From NCBI GenBank assembly GCA_910579295.1, contig CAJTTC010000006.1:60115-124114 (forward strand): a stretch of DNA of 64,000 nucleotides, read 5' to 3'. Shown piece by piece: positions 61,859 to 64,000 of the stretch (position 1 is its first letter; the number at the start of each line of letters is the position of its first letter). Position numbers and translations under genes: made by a program. The stretch comes from an uncultured Christensenella sp. GTDB lineage: Bacteria > Bacillota_A > Clostridia > Christensenellales > Borkfalkiaceae. Below the pieces are notes generated by a model, which did no database searches, was not told the origin of the DNA, and saw nothing but the letters and a program-made list of their open reading frames with translations.

Positions 61859-62326
61859 TTAATGCCCTGTTTCAAAAAACGCTAACCTAAATTCGGAAGG
61901 GAAATATATTGTATATAAACTGTCGCAACTATACGATTCGCCCGTGCAGTGCCAGATATACCCTTCGTCCCAATTCGGGTAATAATCGTTTGGAATATGC
62001 AGGCAGTAATCATTATGCGTTCTTATTCCGTCCTCAAGCTCGGTATTTCTCTCGGAGGAAAAACCTCTGTCGAACTCCTTTTTTGTATATGACTGTAAAA
62101 ATTCCGTAGGCTCGGCTTTAAGCTGTATTACCGCGTAATGGGGCGCATAGCCCGTAAAAGTTTCGCCCGACACGTCGCAGACGATTTCATAGTCGGTCAA
62201 TAGCTGTACTTCGACGCCGTAACCTTTTAGTCTATCAATAACAGTAGAATAGCCGCAACCGGCGAGCGTAAATATGTGCAAAATTAGTATTAAAAGCAAC
62301 ATAAGAAAATTTTTTTGGAATTTCAT
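61859..62326 (-). CDS. Small lipoprotein of unknown function
   Basis: A 155-residue protein with a strong lipoprotein signal: M-K-F-Q-K-N, a long hydrophobic run and lipobox L-A-G-C (cysteine about residue 24). The mature part is rich in Tyr, Asp and Cys and contains a Y-x-W-H-C-T-G-E-S segment. I do not recognise a family. It is the last gene of a three-gene minus-strand operon, 12 bases after the XRE regulator gene. Confidence 0.75.
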   Translation of the reverse strand: MKFQKNFLMLLLILILHIFTLAGCGYSTVIDRLKGYGVEVQLLTDYEIVCDVSGETFTGYAPHYAVIQLKAEPTEFLQSYTKKEFDRGFSSERNTELEDGIRTHNDYCLHIPNDYYPNWDEGYIWHCTGESYSCDSLYTIYFPSEFRLAFFETGH

Positions 62327-62338
62327 ATTAAGTTCCTT

Positions 62339-62545
62339 TTATTCTTTATTTGAGTATTCCAAAATGTCGCCGGGCTGACAATCCAGAACCTCGCATATTT
62401 TATTCAGAGTTGATAGCTTTATCGCTTTAACTTTTCCGTTCTTCAATAACGAAATATTAGCCATAGTCAAGCCGACCCTTTCCGTCAATTGCGTAACGCT
62501 CATTTTGCGCTTTGCCAACATTACGTCAATATTTATTATTATCAT
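62339..62545 (-). CDS. XRE-family helix-turn-helix regulator (YozG-like)
   Basis: A 68-residue protein consisting of one Cro/C1-type DNA-binding domain: L-A-K-R-K-M-S-V-T-Q-L-T-E-R-V-G-L-T, N-I-S-L-L-K-N-G-K and L-N-K-I-C-E-V-L-D-C-Q-P-G-D-I-L. The last motif is characteristic of the small YozG-type regulators that accompany DUF2975 membrane proteins. It overlaps the upstream membrane protein gene by 4 bases. Confidence 0.9.
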   Translation of the reverse strand: MIIINIDVMLAKRKMSVTQLTERVGLTMANISLLKNGKVKAIKLSTLNKICEVLDCQPGDILEYSNKE

Positions 62546-63033
62546 ATTGTACCGTCGCTTAACTCCTGTAATTCCGCGGCTTTTGCAACGTAATGTGAAA
62601 GAGCCGATAGCAAAACCGATAAAACCAAACCGCCCATAATCAGAAAAAAATATATTATTGCAAAATCATTCATTTTCAGTAGTAAGAAAACAACGTTACC
62701 GATTAAAAATACACTCGAATCTACCAATAAAATCAACGCGCAAATTTTTATCATTTTGGCTGTTTTATTTGTAAAAAGCTGTTCTGTTTTAATGCTTGCC
62801 GAAATTTTCCACGCAATTATAAGAATTGCAAAACAGGGTATTGATACAGCCCAATAAAAAGAAAGCAATTCCCAACCTTGCACCGTAGTTAATTCAGACA
62901 AATCAGTAGCGGTTAAATCTATATTAATAATTGAAAAACTGTACGGATACCATAGAGCACAAACAGTAATACCGCAAAGAGCGATAATTACTATTGCGCA
63001 ACGTACCCAAAATAACAATGATTTTGTCGTCAT
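62542..63033 (-). CDS. DUF2975-like membrane protein
   Basis: A 163-residue protein with four predicted membrane helices and the general look of DUF2975, usually encoded next to a YozG-type XRE regulator, as here. The start at 63033 is chosen because GAGGATTTGAT precedes it and it lies 22 bases after the predicted transcript start. Upstream in-frame starts would sit at or before that point. It probably senses a membrane or envelope condition, but no function is established. Confidence 0.8.
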   Translation of the reverse strand: MTTKSLLFWVRCAIVIIALCGITVCALWYPYSFSIINIDLTATDLSELTTVQGWELLSFYWAVSIPCFAILIIAWKISASIKTEQLFTNKTAKMIKICALILLVDSSVFLIGNVVFLLLKMNDFAIIYFFLIMGGLVLSVLLSALSHYVAKAAELQELSDGTI

Positions 63034-63062
63034 ATCAAATCCTCGCATCAATAGTTAGCCTC

Positions 63063-63091
63063 ATTATATCAAGCCAAAACGGATACGTCAA
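63063..63091 (-). promoter_or_regulatory. Promoter of the DUF2975/XRE/lipoprotein operon
   Basis: Minus strand: TTGACG (63086-63091), 17-base spacer, TATAAT (63063-63068), 29 bases ahead of the start codon. Confidence 0.8.
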
Positions 63092-63273
63092 TAAATATTT
63101 ATTGTAGTACGATAAATTTATATTGTTTTTACTGAACCAATAATCGTTATTGTCATATTTTAATGTTGCGCGTTTTACTCCGTCGCGTTATCAGAAGCAT
63201 TATTTTCTTCTCCGAGGTGTTGTTTTTTGCTCATATTAACATACAAACATTAATTGGCGTGAAAAACAGTTGA
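63092..63273. other. AT-rich intergenic stretch with no convincing gene
   Basis: Upstream of the DUF2975 promoter. It holds a 19-codon minus-strand ORF (63175-63234, starting M-S-K-K-Q-H-L-G) with no clear ribosome binding site, and nothing else I can support. Confidence 0.4.
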
Positions 63274-63529
63274 AAGAGTAGCGGACGGGCGCAAGGGCTC
63301 AACTTTTGGGGTGAGGTCGTTATTAAAAATAATGCGGACGCCAAATGGTTAATTGAAGAATTTGCTTTTTCACAAGGAAAATATGAATTGCTTGTAAATA
63401 AAGGTCTATGTAATATTTCGATATTCGATATGTTCCAAGACTTGTATAAAAGACAGGACAATAAACGGCAAAATTTATTATTCAGATAATATAACAGATA
63501 TTTTGCAAGACAACTTTGATTTTAGCTGA
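63274..63529 (+). pseudogene. Frameshifted gene remnant
   Basis: One frame reads W-G-E-V-V-I-K-N-N-A-D-A-K-W-L-I-E-E-F-A-F-S and on to M-F-Q-D-L-Y-K. A shift near 63448 into the neighbouring frame then continues plausibly as K-D-R-T-I-N-G-K-I-Y-Y-S-D-N-I and ends at 63529. No start codon or ribosome binding site precedes it. This looks like the decayed 3' end of a protein gene I cannot name. Confidence 0.45.
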
Positions 63530-63542
63530 ATAAATTGGTCAA

Positions 63543-63782
63543 ATGGCTGTACAAATTGAATATTTTTCGTTTCTTACGACACATATTGTCGTTTGTGAAA
63601 GTAAAGTCGAACTACTTTTCAATAATTCGGCTTTTTTAATACAAAAAATAACGCAAGCTGAATTTGGTTCAACTTACGTTATGGGTGGTGCACCGACTTA
63701 CCGCAAAAACGAACACGGTAATATACAAGGTAAACAGACGGGAATTATATTGCGCGGTGGAATTGCCACTGTCGGACTATAA
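63543..63782 (+). CDS. Hypothetical 79-residue protein or gene fragment
   Basis: An open frame directly after the remnant, with no recognisable Shine-Dalgarno. The C-terminal half (Y-V-M-G-G-A-P-T-Y-R-K-N-E-H-G, then G-I-I-L-R-G-G-I-A-T) has protein-like composition, but I do not recognise it. It may be another fragment of a decayed locus. Confidence 0.3.
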   Translation: MAVQIEYFSFLTTHIVVCESKVELLFNNSAFLIQKITQAEFGSTYVMGGAPTYRKNEHGNIQGKQTGIILRGGIATVGL

Positions 63783-63798
63783 ACTGTACGGCAAGCAG

Positions 63799-63969
63799 TT
63801 AGCCGCGCGGTGATTGTTCACGGCTTGCAAGGGCTGTCATAGCGTTTTTATAAATACGCTTTGACAGCATTTTTGCTTGCTCTTTATCGGGCGGCAGTTT
63901 TGCGTAAATGTTTTTGCTTTTATCGTCAAAGTAGATAACGCTTATTCCGAACGGTAATTTCTTATTCAT
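63799..63969 (-). CDS. Small protein, 56 residues
   Basis: A short gene starting M-N-K-K-L-P-F-G-I-S-V-I-Y-F-D-D-K-S, with GGAG about 10 bases upstream. The product is basic, with a hydrophobic-core beta-like start and a C-terminal helix (E-Q-A-K-M-L-S-K-R-I-Y-K-N-A-M-T-A-L-A). I do not recognise the family, but composition and ribosome binding site support a real gene. Confidence 0.55.
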   Translation of the reverse strand: MNKKLPFGISVIYFDDKSKNIYAKLPPDKEQAKMLSKRIYKNAMTALASREQSPRG

Positions 63970-64000
63970 ATTTGAAACTCCATAAATTCTTGATAACCCC

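Noticed and set aside
63231..63461. Minus-strand 76-codon frame
   Set aside because: It lies opposite the frameshifted remnant, whose sense frame reads more like protein; it has no ribosome binding site.

Overview
The window looks like a chromosomal segment from a spore-forming, Gram-positive member of the Clostridia, probably an uncultured gut lineage. It carries an intact sporulation sigma factor (sigma-K), a SpoVB-like flippase, a LysM mini-protein, Bacillota-type heterodimeric ABC exporters, a type 1B PyrD with PyrK, and GGAGG-type ribosome binding sites. No prophage, insertion sequence, CRISPR array or integrase is visible. The affiliation is inference from gene content; no rRNA gene is present.

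Layout. 1-4142: 3' part of a repetitive surface protein. 4.2-8.3 kb: tRNA-Pro, a membrane protein, an M29 aminopeptidase preceded by a 19-codon ORF, and an RlmI-like rRNA methyltransferase. 8.4-14.3 kb: heterodimeric ABC exporter, ABC-F ATPase and an M50-like membrane protease. 14.4-16.5 kb: leucine-rich-repeat lipoprotein with a long structured leader, and a small zinc-ribbon protein. 16.6-21.2 kb: gyrB-gyrA. 21.3-24.4 kb: P-type ATPase. 24.5-28.2 kb: serS, a DEDDh exonuclease and an RsmF-like methyltransferase. 28.3-32.5 kb: second large surface protein. 32.7-37 kb: split TauE/SafE transporter, SpoVB-like flippase, two likely spore-surface proteins and a phosphoesterase. 37-42.7 kb: pyrB-C-F-K-D-E with a candidate attenuator. 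42.8-51.3 kb: polysaccharide deacetylase, tRNA-Thr, second heterodimeric ABC exporter, BI-1 protein, sigK, tyrS and a YigZ protein. 51.3-52.2 kb: an 843-base gene-free region with a palindromic element, G-tracts and competing hairpins. 52.2-61.7 kb: a 3179-residue surface protein. 61.8-64 kb: DUF2975/XRE/lipoprotein operon and gene remnants.

The strongest candidate for something undescribed is the 3179-residue protein. It has a secreted N-terminus with a beta-helix and about a dozen MBG/YDG-like modules, membrane segments, a 41-residue Glu-Pro rod, a conserved-looking domain I cannot name, and a C-terminal domain of about 70 residues that reads like ribosomal protein uL15. It therefore appears to place a ribosomal-protein-like fold on the cytoplasmic end of a giant cell-surface protein.

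Other notable patterns: four genes with a near-consensus promoter ending 6-9 bases before the start codon and no Shine-Dalgarno (probable leaderless mRNAs); structured, terminator-containing leaders before pyrB and the leucine-rich-repeat lipoprotein; and three surface proteins that share a large outside region, a membrane anchor and a low-complexity cytoplasmic tail. All family calls are from reading motifs; no search was run.
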